Of a DNA stretch of 64,000 nucleotides, positions 16,769 to 28,796 are shown in pieces. How positions within the stretch are numbered: position 1 is the stretch's first letter; each line of letters opens with the position of its first letter. The translations under genes and the position numbers were made by a program. The notes beneath the pieces are model-generated. The model was not told the DNA's origin, made no database searches, and was given only the letters and a program-made list of their open reading frames with translations. The stretch lies in NCBI RefSeq assembly GCF_963664555.1, contig NZ_OY761461.1, positions 496,001 through 560,000 of the forward strand. The letters run 5' to 3'. This stretch comes from Labilibaculum sp. (lineage in GTDB: Bacteria > Bacteroidota > Bacteroidia > Bacteroidales > Marinifilaceae).

Positions 16769-17200
16769 ATGACAATAAACGAAATTCAGGAAGATATAAT
16801 TGAAGAATTTGCAGGATTTGAAGATTGGATGGACAAATACGCCTATCTAATTGAGTTGGGAACAGATCTTTCCGGTTTAGATGCGAAATATCAAACAGAA
16901 TCGAATCTGATAAAGGGTTGTCAGTCTAAAGTTTGGTTCAATGCATCACTCGAAAATGGTGTAGTCAAATTGGAGGCCGACAGCGATGCAATTATCGTAA
17001 AAGGAATTGCAGCTTTGTTAATTCGTGTTTTCAACAATCAAACTCCTGAAGACATAATGAATGCCGATTTAAAATTTATTGACGAAATCGGTTTAAAGCA
17101 ACATTTATCTCCTACCCGCTCTAATGGGTTGGTTTCCATGGTAAAACAAATAAAAATGTATGGAATTGCTTTCAGTCATGTAAGCAAACAAGCAAAATAA
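16769..17200 (+). CDS. sufE: Sulfur acceptor SufE
   Basis: SufE accepts persulfide sulfur from SufS, stimulates it and passes sulfur to SufB. The 143-residue protein has the EEFAGFEDWMDKYAYLIELG start and the active cysteine at about residue 52 in NLIKGCQSKVW, both diagnostic. Length is normal. It lies 132 bp after sufS, behind an ATCTCA-type repeat stretch, and one base before the DUF59 gene. Confidence 0.96.
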   Translation: MTINEIQEDIIEEFAGFEDWMDKYAYLIELGTDLSGLDAKYQTESNLIKGCQSKVWFNASLENGVVKLEADSDAIIVKGIAALLIRVFNNQTPEDIMNADLKFIDEIGLKQHLSPTRSNGLVSMVKQIKMYGIAFSHVSKQAK

Positions 17201-17201
17201 G

Positions 17202-17513
17202 ATGGGAAAAAGGGAAACAGAAGCAATAATCGTTGAGGTTTTAAAAACCATTTACGATCCGGAAATTCCAGTGAATATTTACGATCTGGGATTGATATAT
17301 GAAATTGATCTGTACGAGGAAGATGAGGTTAAAATCACAATGACTCTTACAGCTCCAAACTGTCCGATGGCCGACCAAATTTTGGAAGAGGTGAACGAAA
17401 GAACAAAATCGTTGCCGCAAATCGAAGATGTAACCGTTGTGTTAACCTTCGATCCACCTTGGGACAAGGATATGATGACCGAAGAAGCAAAACTCGAATT
17501 GGGTTTTCTCTAA
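17202..17513 (+). CDS. SUF-associated DUF59/MIP18 protein (SufT/PaaD-like)
   Basis: A 103-residue single-domain MIP18/DUF59 protein, a family that helps mature Fe-S proteins. Visible marks are TIYDPEIPVNIYDLGLIYEI at about residues 14-33 (the DPE.PVNIYDLGL signature) and LTAPNCPMADQI with the conserved cysteine at about residue 52, then VTVVLTFDPPWDKDMMTEEA at the end. Genes of this type close suf operons in Bacteroidota. It starts two bases after the sufE stop, so it is cotranscribed and coupled with it. Confidence 0.93.
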   Translation: MGKRETEAIIVEVLKTIYDPEIPVNIYDLGLIYEIDLYEEDEVKITMTLTAPNCPMADQILEEVNERTKSLPQIEDVTVVLTFDPPWDKDMMTEEAKLELGFL

Positions 17514-17521
17514 ATATATCA

Positions 17522-17550
17522 AAGGGCTGTTTTTTTACAGTCCTTTTTTA
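17522..17550 (+). terminator. Intrinsic terminator of the suf operon
   Basis: A 7-bp stem GGGCTGT/ACAGTCC (17524-17530 and 17537-17543, one G-U pair) with T-rich loop is followed by six or more T residues. Confidence 0.8.
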
Positions 17551-17579
17551 GTTTCTACGAATTTGGTTTCTGATTTTTG

Positions 17580-17676
17580 TTTTGGGCGTTTCCTTCGTTC
17601 CTCAGGTCGGGCTTTCCGTTTTTACTCCTCGCTCATTCTTCGCTGTGGGGTAAGCACTTCAATCCCTAACGCAAAA
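17580..17676. repeat. Possible REP-like/palindromic intergenic element
   Basis: The segment opens with TTTTGGGCGTT and closes with AACGCAAAA, which are imperfect inverted repeats, and holds TCGGGCTTTCCG and CACTTCAATCCC inside. It is more GC-rich than its flanks. From memory it resembles a dispersed GGGCGT...TCGGGCT...CCCTAACGC element common in Bacteroidota genomes. Only one copy is in this window, so dispersal cannot be shown here. Confidence 0.4.
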
Positions 17677-17811
17677 TGGTTCTTTTTTTGAGTAATTCCT
17701 ATGATTTTGAAATTCGTATTTTGTACAAATTGTCAGTCAAAGTCCCCTTTAGGGAAATGAGGGTAATTGGAATAACATTAATTTTTCAGTTCTATTTCTT
17801 AATTTAGCACC

Positions 17812-18783
17812 ATGAATCTTACTCTCACTGCAAAATCAAACCTCATAAAAGCCAAAGCTATCGAGCTTGGTTTGGATCTTTGTGGAATCGCAAAAGCAGA
17901 TTTTCTGGCGGATGAAAAAGAGAATTTACAATCTTGGTTAGATAAAAAATATCATGGTGAGATGTTGTATATGGCCAACAATATCGAAAAGCGACTGGAT
18001 CCCCGTTTGTTGGTCGAAAATACAAAGTCGATTGTTGTTGTTGGTTTAAATTATTTCCCCAAAGAACAGCAGCATGATTCCGAAGCACCGGTAATTGCAA
18101 AATATGCTTATGGAAAAGATTATCACTTCGTACTAAAGGATAGATTAAATCAACTTTTGGAATACATCAATGCAGAAATTGGCGAAGTTTCGGGTCGAGC
18201 ATTTGTCGATTCAGCTCCAGTATTGGAACATGCCTGGGCAAAAAAGGCAGGTTTAGGCTGGATAGGAAAAAACTCATTGCTTCTCAATCGTAAAATCGGT
18301 TCGTTTCTTTTTCTGGGCGAATTGTTAATCGATATGGAATTGGAATATGAGGAAACCAAGGAAATTGATTTTTGCGGAGGTTGCAGTAAATGCATTCGGG
18401 CTTGTCCTACCGGAGCAATTACAGAGCCTTACGTAGTTAATGGAAGCAAATGTATTTCCTATTTCACCATCGAACTCAAGGGTGAAATTCCTGAAGAAAT
18501 GAATGGGAAATTCGAAAACCGGGTATTTGGTTGTGATATTTGTCAGGATGTGTGTCCATGGAATCGCATGGCAAAACCTCATTCCGTTCCCGAATTTGAA
18601 CCAAATCCAGAACTGCTCTCTTTGTCAAAAGCAGAATGGGAACAAATGGATACTCATAAATTTGCGGAGATCTTCAAAAATTCGGCTGTGAAACGAACAA
18701 AATTCAAAGGATTAAAACGCAATCTCGATTTTCTTACCGAAACAAACACTGAAAATACCCCGGGAATCGACAACATCCCTTAA
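17812..18783 (+). CDS. queG: Epoxyqueuosine reductase QueG
   Basis: QueG reduces epoxyqueuosine in tRNA to queuosine using cobalamin and two [4Fe-4S] clusters, the last step of Q synthesis. The 323-residue protein has the N-terminal cobalamin-binding part (AYGKDYHFVLKDRLNQLL), the AFVDSAPVLEHAWAKKAGLG segment with the proposed acid Asp, GWIGKNSLL, and two ferredoxin motifs: CGGCSKCIRACPTGAI at about 194-209 and GCDICQDVCPWN at about 242-253. The length is at the short end of the family, lacking the HEAT-repeat tail. Its TAA stop is also the first base triplet of the 21-bp repeat array. Confidence 0.95.
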   Translation: MNLTLTAKSNLIKAKAIELGLDLCGIAKADFLADEKENLQSWLDKKYHGEMLYMANNIEKRLDPRLLVENTKSIVVVGLNYFPKEQQHDSEAPVIAKYAYGKDYHFVLKDRLNQLLEYINAEIGEVSGRAFVDSAPVLEHAWAKKAGLGWIGKNSLLLNRKIGSFLFLGELLIDMELEYEETKEIDFCGGCSKCIRACPTGAITEPYVVNGSKCISYFTIELKGEIPEEMNGKFENRVFGCDICQDVCPWNRMAKPHSVPEFEPNPELLSLSKAEWEQMDTHKFAEIFKNSAVKRTKFKGLKRNLDFLTETNTENTPGIDNIP

Positions 18784-18969
18784 GCTGAGGAAGGGAACCG
18801 TTAAGCAATAGGTAAGCAATGCCAAGGAGTGCACGATCACCTGTAAGGAAGAGAAGAGAACCGGTAAAAAATGGAAGAGAACGTGAAAGGAATAGATGAG
18901 AACACATAAACTGAGGGTGAGACCCCTTAAGGAATGCTTGGGAACGATTAAGGAGAGCAAGAGGACGTT
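18781..18969. repeat. Degenerate 21-bp tandem repeat array (9 units)
   Basis: Nine consecutive 21-base units starting at 18781 align without any gap. By column the consensus is about TAAGGAATGGAAGAGAACCG plus one further base; TAA opens seven of nine units and GAGAAC or GGGAAC lies at the same place in most. Units begin at 18781, 18802, 18823, 18844, 18865, 18886, 18907, 18928 and 18949. The plus strand is purine-rich. Because of the period, the minus strand carries open frames (18734-19111 and 18712-18960) with a seven-residue repeat such as TGSLLFL/TGDRALL. I read these as by-products. The array ends about 12 bp before a TAATTTTG box (18982-18989) upstream of the alpha/beta hydrolase gene. 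Confidence 0.85.
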
Positions 18970-18981
18970 GAATTCCCCCTA

Positions 18982-18989
18982 TAATTTTG
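18982..18989 (+). promoter_or_regulatory. Candidate -7 box for the alpha/beta hydrolase gene
   Basis: TAATTTTG matches TAnnTTTG and lies 43 bp before the ATG at 19033, directly behind the 21-bp array. No TTTG -33 box is visible at the right distance, as the repeat array occupies that place. Confidence 0.35.
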
Positions 18990-19032
18990 TTACATTTATT
19001 ATTTTGAAAAAATAACGAAAACAATTCTTTTA

Positions 19033-19875
19033 ATGGAGCACTATATTTATCATGCAAATACAGATAAAGGAAGCAAGTTGTTTTTCCAGCTTTGGCAACC
19101 ACTTGCTGCACCCAAAGCAGTAATTTGTTTGGTGCATGGTATCGGCGAGCATTCCTCCAGATATCACGATTGGGCTGAACAATTTGTGGAAAAGAACATT
19201 GCTGTTTTAAGTTACGACCAGCGGGGCCATGGTTTGTCTGATGGAAAAAGAGGAGTTATTGCCTCTTACGAAAAATTAATGGATGATGTTGATTTCGCGC
19301 TGGAAGAAGTAAAAAAGCATTTTGAGGATATACCATGCTTTTTATATGGTCATAGCATGGGAGGAGGAGAGGTTTTAAATCATTTAATTTCGCGAAAGTC
19401 GGATTATTTAGGAGTCATTTCTACTTCACCTTGGATTGTTACACAGGCAGCACCCCCTAAAACAGCAATGTCTATTCTTAGAGTGTTGGCGAATTTAGTT
19501 CCTTTTTTAAGTGTAAAAACGAGTTTTGATACTAAAATGTTATCTCATAATAAGGAGGTGTGCATTAAATATGATGAGGATGAATTGGTGCATCACATGG
19601 TTTCATTCAGATTATTTGTCGACGCATATGATGCCGGATACGGTGTTTTGCGGAATCCGGATAAAGTAAAAAAGCCATTATTGCTGCTTCATGGCAGTGG
19701 TGATCAGATAACAGATCCAAATGCCAGTAAGATTTTTTCAGAGGGAGTTGAGGATTTGTGCACCTATATTCAGTACGATAAAGCTTATCATGAATTGCAT
19801 AATGAATTTTGTCAGCAAAAGGTTTTTGTTGATATTATTAATTGGTTAGAAGCTCGATTGGAAGAGAAAAACTAA
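19033..19875 (+). CDS. Alpha/beta hydrolase, monoacylglycerol lipase-like (Hydrolase_4)
   Basis: A 280-residue cytosolic serine hydrolase without signal peptide. Marks of the monoacylglycerol lipase/lysophospholipase group are LVHGIGEHSSRYHDWAEQF at about 34-52 (oxyanion HG), LSYDQRGHGLSDGKRG at about 59-74, the nucleophile elbow GHSMGGG at about 109-115, the acid in LLLHGSGDQITDPNAS at about 222-237, and the histidine in DKAYHELHNE at about 250-259. The triad is complete. Substrate is probably a monoacylglycerol or lysophospholipid, from family knowledge only. It is followed 12 bp later by the GSCFA gene. Confidence 0.88.
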   Translation: MEHYIYHANTDKGSKLFFQLWQPLAAPKAVICLVHGIGEHSSRYHDWAEQFVEKNIAVLSYDQRGHGLSDGKRGVIASYEKLMDDVDFALEEVKKHFEDIPCFLYGHSMGGGEVLNHLISRKSDYLGVISTSPWIVTQAAPPKTAMSILRVLANLVPFLSVKTSFDTKMLSHNKEVCIKYDEDELVHHMVSFRLFVDAYDAGYGVLRNPDKVKKPLLLLHGSGDQITDPNASKIFSEGVEDLCTYIQYDKAYHELHNEFCQQKVFVDIINWLEARLEEKN

Positions 19876-19887
19876 ATAATTTAGAAG

Positions 19888-20877
19888 ATGGCAAATTTTA
19901 GAACTGAGGTGAAAATTTCTGAATCGAGAGATAAGTTGAATTACAATTCAAAAGCAATCATGTTGGGTTCTTGTTTTACCGAGAATATTGGAGCGCAACT
20001 GAGTAAATATAAATTTGATGTCAATATTAATCCATTTGGAGTAATATACAATCCGATAAGTGTTGGCAATAGTCTGAAAATACTAATAGAGAACAAAAAG
20101 TTTCGTGAGGAAGATTTAAATTTCGCTAATGATATGTGGTTTAGTTTTTCTCATCATGGGCGATTCTCAAATGCCGATGTAAACGAATGTTTAGATGCAA
20201 TCAATACTGAAATTAAAAAGTCATCATTGGATTTGGCAAATTCAGATGTTCTTTACATTACATTCGGAACAGCCTGGGTTTATGAATTGCTCGATACTGG
20301 AGAGATAGTTTCTAATTGTCATAAATTACCTGCCAGGGAATTTCATCGTTACCGCTTGGATGTTGATGAAATTGTACAATTTTATAAAAAATTGATTGTC
20401 TCTTTGGCAATTTTTAATCCAGACCTAAAAATTGTATTTACGGTGAGTCCAATCCGACATTGGAAGGATGGAGCTCATGGAAATCAGCTTAGTAAAGCAA
20501 CATTGCTTCTGGCAATTGAGCAGTTGGTTGAGCTCTTTGAACAAGTGTCTTACTTTCCATCTTACGAAATTGTAATGGATGAATTAAGAGACTATCGGTT
20601 TTACGCAGAGGACATGTTACATATGAATACTACATCTGTTAATTATATTTGGACTCGTTTTGTTGATACATATATGGAGAATGAAACACTTGCCGTGATG
20701 AAACGGGTCGATAAAATTGTTTCGGCGGCCAGTCATCGGCCCTTTAATCCAGACACGATTAGTCATCAGCAGTTTATTACCAGTACTTTACGTGATGTGG
20801 GGAAGTTAGAGAGTCAATACCCAAATATTGTTTTTGATAAAGAAAAGTCACTATTATTAAAAAATCTTCACCATTAG
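19888..20877 (+). CDS. GSCFA-domain protein
   Basis: A 329-residue member of the GSCFA family (PF08885), named for the motif that is seen here as GSCFTENIG at about residues 27-35, with NPFGVIYNPISV just after. Other family marks are TFGTAWVYEL at about 126-135 and the histidine-containing VSPIRHWKDGAHGNQLSKA, then a late DMLHMNTTSVNYIW. The family is related to SGNH/GDSL hydrolases, so it is presumably an esterase, but the substrate is unknown. It is probably cotranscribed with the hydrolase gene 12 bp upstream. Confidence 0.9.
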   Translation: MANFRTEVKISESRDKLNYNSKAIMLGSCFTENIGAQLSKYKFDVNINPFGVIYNPISVGNSLKILIENKKFREEDLNFANDMWFSFSHHGRFSNADVNECLDAINTEIKKSSLDLANSDVLYITFGTAWVYELLDTGEIVSNCHKLPAREFHRYRLDVDEIVQFYKKLIVSLAIFNPDLKIVFTVSPIRHWKDGAHGNQLSKATLLLAIEQLVELFEQVSYFPSYEIVMDELRDYRFYAEDMLHMNTTSVNYIWTRFVDTYMENETLAVMKRVDKIVSAASHRPFNPDTISHQQFITSTLRDVGKLESQYPNIVFDKEKSLLLKNLHH

Positions 20878-20925
20878 TATGGACATTCTCAATTGAATTT
20901 TGTATTTTGTTTCTCTCTTTCGGAT

Positions 20926-20965
20926 AAAAAAATAGCTTCTGATTATCAGGCAGCTATTTCTTTTT
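20926..20965 (+). terminator. Intrinsic terminator after the GSCFA gene
   Basis: A stem AAATAGCT/AGCTATTT (20930-20937 with 20952-20959) with an inner CTGA/TCAG stem is followed by TCTTTTTG. Confidence 0.7.
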
Positions 20966-21012
20966 GTAGAAAACTTTTCAATTTTGATTAGGAATTGGGA
21001 GAAATAATGGTT

Positions 21013-21281
21013 TATCTTTGCACCGCTTTCAACGGAAGGTGCCTGGTTTTTTTAGTGTTTTTGGGAGTGATTTTGATTTCACAAAAGCCTTGGTTTATTT
21101 TTTTTGAAATTTTTTTACTTTGGGATTAGGATATGTTGAATTAAATGATTTATCTTTGCACCCGCTTTAAGAGTTAACGAACTCGTGAGCCACTAGGAAA
21201 CGTGGGGTTTGCAGTGAGATTAGCTTGAAAAAAAAAGTTAAAAAAAGATTTGCAAGTTTAGGATTTATTTCTTTATCTTTG
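21013..21281 (+). promoter_or_regulatory. Three tandem TATCTTTG promoter boxes upstream of the rrn operon
   Basis: The -7 element TATCTTTG followed by GCAC and CGCTTT occurs at 21013-21020, 21151-21158 and 21274-21281. Each is a perfect TAnnTTTG. The third has a TTTG -33 box at 21249-21252, with a 21-nt spacer. The first two have no -33 match at that distance. The rest of the 610-bp region between the GSCFA gene and 16S holds no gene. Confidence 0.7.
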
Positions 21282-21373
21282 CACTCGCTTTTAGGGACAG
21301 CAACGGCTGTCTTATTAAGAATGAAATTTTAGAACAGGTTGCCTTTTTAAGTAAGGGAAAAACGGCCGGGAAA

Positions 21374-21400
21374 AGTTCTTTGAAAATATTGGAAACAACA
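21374..21400 (+). promoter_or_regulatory. boxA-like rRNA leader element
   Basis: AGTTCTTTGAAAATATTGG followed by AAACAAC lies 91 bp before 16S. Nearly the same sequence (AGTTCTTTGACATATTGAAA) is repeated before 23S. The pairing and placement are typical of the antitermination/processing leader elements in Bacteroidota rrn operons. Confidence 0.6.
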
Positions 21401-21490
21401 AGTTAGGTAAATACAAGAATAATACCTTGTCAATAAAGAATTACGATAACTTTAATACATTCATGAGCAGAATTATAACAAAAGTTTTTA

Positions 21491-23012
<1,522 letters not shown>

Positions 23013-23154
23013 TAGAGATTGGAAGTATTAATATAGATATTGTAGTTCGATAAGGAATTGCTCTGTATTTCCTGACTGATTGTTTTCATAAATTTATTTA
23101 TACCATAACCCATAGCGTTAGGGTGTTTTCACCGCTAAGCTGATAGGTAGTAAT

Positions 23155-23228
23155 AGTCCTGTAGCTCAGTTGGTTAGAGCACTACACTGATAATGTAGGG
23201 GTCCGCAGTTCAAATCTGCGCAGGACTA
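23155..23228 (+). tRNA. tRNA-Ile (GAT)
   Basis: A 74-nt cloverleaf in the 16S-23S spacer. The acceptor stem AGTCCTG pairs fully with CAGGACT, the D arm is GCTC-GTTGGTTA-GAGC, the anticodon stem is CTACA/TGTAG around loop CTGATAA (anticodon GAT), and the T arm is GCAG-TTCAAAT-CTGC. The 3' CCA is not encoded. Confidence 0.96.
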
Positions 23229-23240
23229 CACAACGTTTAT

Positions 23241-23314
23241 GGGGGATTAGCTCAGTTGGCTAGAGCGCCTGCCTTGCACGCAGGAGGTCATCGGTTCGAC
23301 TCCGATATTCTCCA
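23241..23314 (+). tRNA. tRNA-Ala (TGC)
   Basis: A 74-nt cloverleaf 12 bp after tRNA-Ile. The acceptor stem GGGGGAT pairs with ATTCTCC using two G-U pairs, the anticodon stem is CCTGC/GCAGG around CTTGCAC (anticodon TGC), and the T arm has GGTTCGACTCC. CCA is not encoded. The Ile-Ala spacer pair is the usual one for the phylum. Confidence 0.96.
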
Positions 23315-23338
23315 CAGAAATACAAATGGTGTATTTAA

Positions 23339-23360
23339 AGTTCTTTGACATATTGAAACA
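23339..23360 (+). promoter_or_regulatory. boxA-like element before 23S
   Basis: AGTTCTTTGACATATTGAAA plus CA repeats the element seen at 21374-21400 ahead of 16S, about 80 bp before 23S. Confidence 0.55.
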
Positions 23361-23438
23361 AAATTAAAGTAGAAGTAACAAAAGTAAAGAAACAGGGATG
23401 AATTTCGGCAACGAGATTTATTTTTTGTTAACACAATA

Positions 23439-26308
<2,870 letters not shown>

Positions 26309-26417
26309 AGTGCGGGGTTCATCGCTGAATTTTTTCGGATGCTATTTTTACTTTAATTTTTTTGATATGTCTATGATATAATCTTGCGGGTGTAAGCTCA
26401 ATATTAGATTAATGATT

Positions 26418-26528
<111 letters not shown>

Positions 26529-26531
26529 TTT

Positions 26532-26570
26532 AAAAGAGTCTTGTTCCAATGAGAATGAGACTCTTTTTTT
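26532..26570 (+). terminator. rrn operon terminator
   Basis: AAAAGAGTCT pairs with AGACTCTTTT across a 16-nt loop and is followed by a run of T. Confidence 0.88.
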
Positions 26571-26731
26571 GTTATATGTGTAAATTTTTATTGTAATTTT
26601 TTAAAGTCAGAATCAATTTCAATTCAGGGCAGTCCCAAATATTCTCTTCTTTAACTCTCTCTAAGGTTTTTTAACCTATATTTTGAATCAATCCATTCAA
26701 CTTAATAACAGTTTGTTTATCTTTGTTGGCT

Positions 26732-28708
26732 ATGAAACAATTCTTTCTATTTGTAACAATTTTGATTTGTCTTAATTCTTATGCCCAAGTGTATGATGGT
26801 GGTCCTGGTGATCCTCAAAGAGATAAACTTGGAAATAGAGATAAATTAAGAAAGGAAGGTAACGAACTTGACAGTTTGGGATATAATAGTGTGAAATCTG
26901 TTATTAAGAGTTGGAAACTTACTGATTTTGCTTCAAAAAGAGAGTTTGTTGAGTTGGATACAGTTTTGGGTTTTCAACATAATTACAATCCAATATTTAG
27001 AAATAGTATCTCGAATACTTATTTGGGCAATTTAGGTTCTCCATATATTTCTAATATTTATAGAGATCGTAATATCAATGAACAGTTCTTATCGTTTTCT
27101 ACTTATAGAAACTACATGCTTAAACCGGAAGATGTAGTATTCTACAACACAACCACACCTTTTACAAGTGTTTATTATGAAACAGGTGGACCTAAGGGAC
27201 AAGCGGAGAATTTATTGAGAGTGTTGCAAACGCAGAATATAAATCCTAACTGGAATGTAGGAGTTAGTTATAACTTAATTTCCAGTGATGGACAGTATCA
27301 AAATCAGAAAACAAAATTGTATGATTTTAGCTTTTTTTCATCTTATAAAAAAGAAAGGTACGGTTTAGATTTCGTTTTGAATCAAAATAGTCTAAGTAAT
27401 GAGGAAAACGGAGGTTTGTCTTTAGATACAGACTTAACTGAAAAAAGTGAGGATTCGGAAAATTTAAAAGTCCGGCTTGATGATGCTAAAAGTAAATTGA
27501 CCAATTTTAACTTTTTTATGAATCATTCCTATGGTATTGGTGAAGAAAGAGAAGTTATTCAAGAGAAGGATACAACTTATTCTTATCCTATTAATTTCAT
27601 TTACAATTTTACCTTTGAATCGGATAGTAGGAGATACAAGGAAACGATAATCGATAATTCTTTTTATTCAAATTACTTTTTTGATTCAAAGTATACGTTT
27701 GATAAAGTTGAATATTCAAACCTTAGAAATACCTTTCAGCTTGTATTTAATGAAAATAAAAACAAGTGGATTCGTTTAGGTGCCAGGTTTGGAATTATAA
27801 GTGATTTTGGAAAGTATAACTCCAGGTTGGCAGTAAATGAAGTTTCCTTTCATCAAAATGATACGAAAATACATAACAATCAACTTCTTGCAAGTTTATT
27901 TAGTTCAGCAGGTTCATTCTTAAGTTGGAATGCGACAGGAAAGTATGTATTCGAAGGATATAAGCAAAACGATTTTGAGCTGAAGTATGAATTAACAAAA
28001 TGGATTGGAAAAAAAGATTCAATTCATCATGGTGTATCTGTTCTTGCTAAATTAAATTCTAAAACACCTGATTTTTTTCTTTCTAAGTATTATGGAAATA
28101 ACCAGCAGTGGAATTTGAATTTGGATAAGATTACAGAATTAGAGCTTGGAATTGAATATTTTAATGAGAAAAGGAATTTAAAAATAGGTGGGCAAATTAA
28201 CCAAATAGATAATTATACTTATTTTGGACTGGATGCTATTCCCGAACAAACAGGTACAGGAATTACGGTATTGACCGGATATTTGGAAAAAAGATTCAAA
28301 TTGGGAAACTTTTATCTAAACCAAAAGTTAGTTGGTCAAAAAGGATCTGAGGATAAAATTTTACCATTACCAACTTTTTCAATCTATAGTAATAATTATT
28401 ATAAAAATACATTTTTTAAAGGCGCACTGGGGCTTCAAGTAGGATTTGCCGTGCATTACAATACAGCATTTTTTGCTCCTGATTATATGCCATCAACAGG
28501 ACAGTTTTTTTTACAGGATCAGAAAGAAATTGGTGATTATCCTAAGGTTGATGTGTACTTTAATTTTAGAATTAAACGTACTCGTATATTTGTTATGTAT
28601 GAGCATATGAATGCGTCGATAGGCAGTAAAAATTATTTTGTTGCTCCACACTACCCTCTCAATCCAGCCATGTTAAAATATGGACTAATCTGGACTTTTT
28701 ACAATTAA
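26732..28708 (+). CDS. Putative porin (Porin_10 family, outer membrane)
   Basis: A 658-residue outer-membrane protein. I take the start as ATG at 26732, because the only upstream in-frame starts are two TTG codons that lie in a TATCTTTG promoter-like box. Residues 1-18 are a signal peptide (MKQFFLFVTILICLNSYA). After a polar stretch, the protein is a long series of amphipathic beta strands with alternating aromatics, ending KYGLIWTFYN with a terminal aromatic-polar end typical of barrels. The segment FQHNYNPIFRNSISNTYLGN, then NTTTPFTSVYYETGGPKGQ and the NWNVGVSYNLISSDGQYQNQ repeat are characteristic of the Bacteroidota Porin_10 group. Transported substrate is unknown. It is a single gene or a short unit with mltF 88 bp downstream. 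Confidence 0.82.
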   Translation: MKQFFLFVTILICLNSYAQVYDGGPGDPQRDKLGNRDKLRKEGNELDSLGYNSVKSVIKSWKLTDFASKREFVELDTVLGFQHNYNPIFRNSISNTYLGNLGSPYISNIYRDRNINEQFLSFSTYRNYMLKPEDVVFYNTTTPFTSVYYETGGPKGQAENLLRVLQTQNINPNWNVGVSYNLISSDGQYQNQKTKLYDFSFFSSYKKERYGLDFVLNQNSLSNEENGGLSLDTDLTEKSEDSENLKVRLDDAKSKLTNFNFFMNHSYGIGEEREVIQEKDTTYSYPINFIYNFTFESDSRRYKETIIDNSFYSNYFFDSKYTFDKVEYSNLRNTFQLVFNENKNKWIRLGARFGIISDFGKYNSRLAVNEVSFHQNDTKIHNNQLLASLFSSAGSFLSWNATGKYVFEGYKQNDFELKYELTKWIGKKDSIHHGVSVLAKLNSKTPDFFLSKYYGNNQQWNLNLDKITELELGIEYFNEKRNLKIGGQINQIDNYTYFGLDAIPEQTGTGITVLTGYLEKRFKLGNFYLNQKLVGQKGSEDKILPLPTFSIYSNNYYKNTFFKGALGLQVGFAVHYNTAFFAPDYMPSTGQFFLQDQKEIGDYPKVDVYFNFRIKRTRIFVMYEHMNASIGSKNYFVAPHYPLNPAMLKYGLIWTFYN

Positions 28709-28796
28709 GGATTTATTATAAAAACCAAGAACTGGAATCAAATATTTCTAGGTTGAAAATCTGATTTTTTCTAATTTTTAATTAGGAAAGGAAAAA

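Noticed and set aside
7552..18969. CRISPR array for either 21-bp array
   Set aside because: Units are contiguous without conserved repeats and unique spacers, and no cas genes are in the window.
18712..19111. 82- and 125-codon minus-strand frames with seven-residue repeats
   Set aside because: They are explained by the 21-bp array and by the antisense of the queG and hydrolase ends. The heptad pattern is a by-product unless translation is shown.
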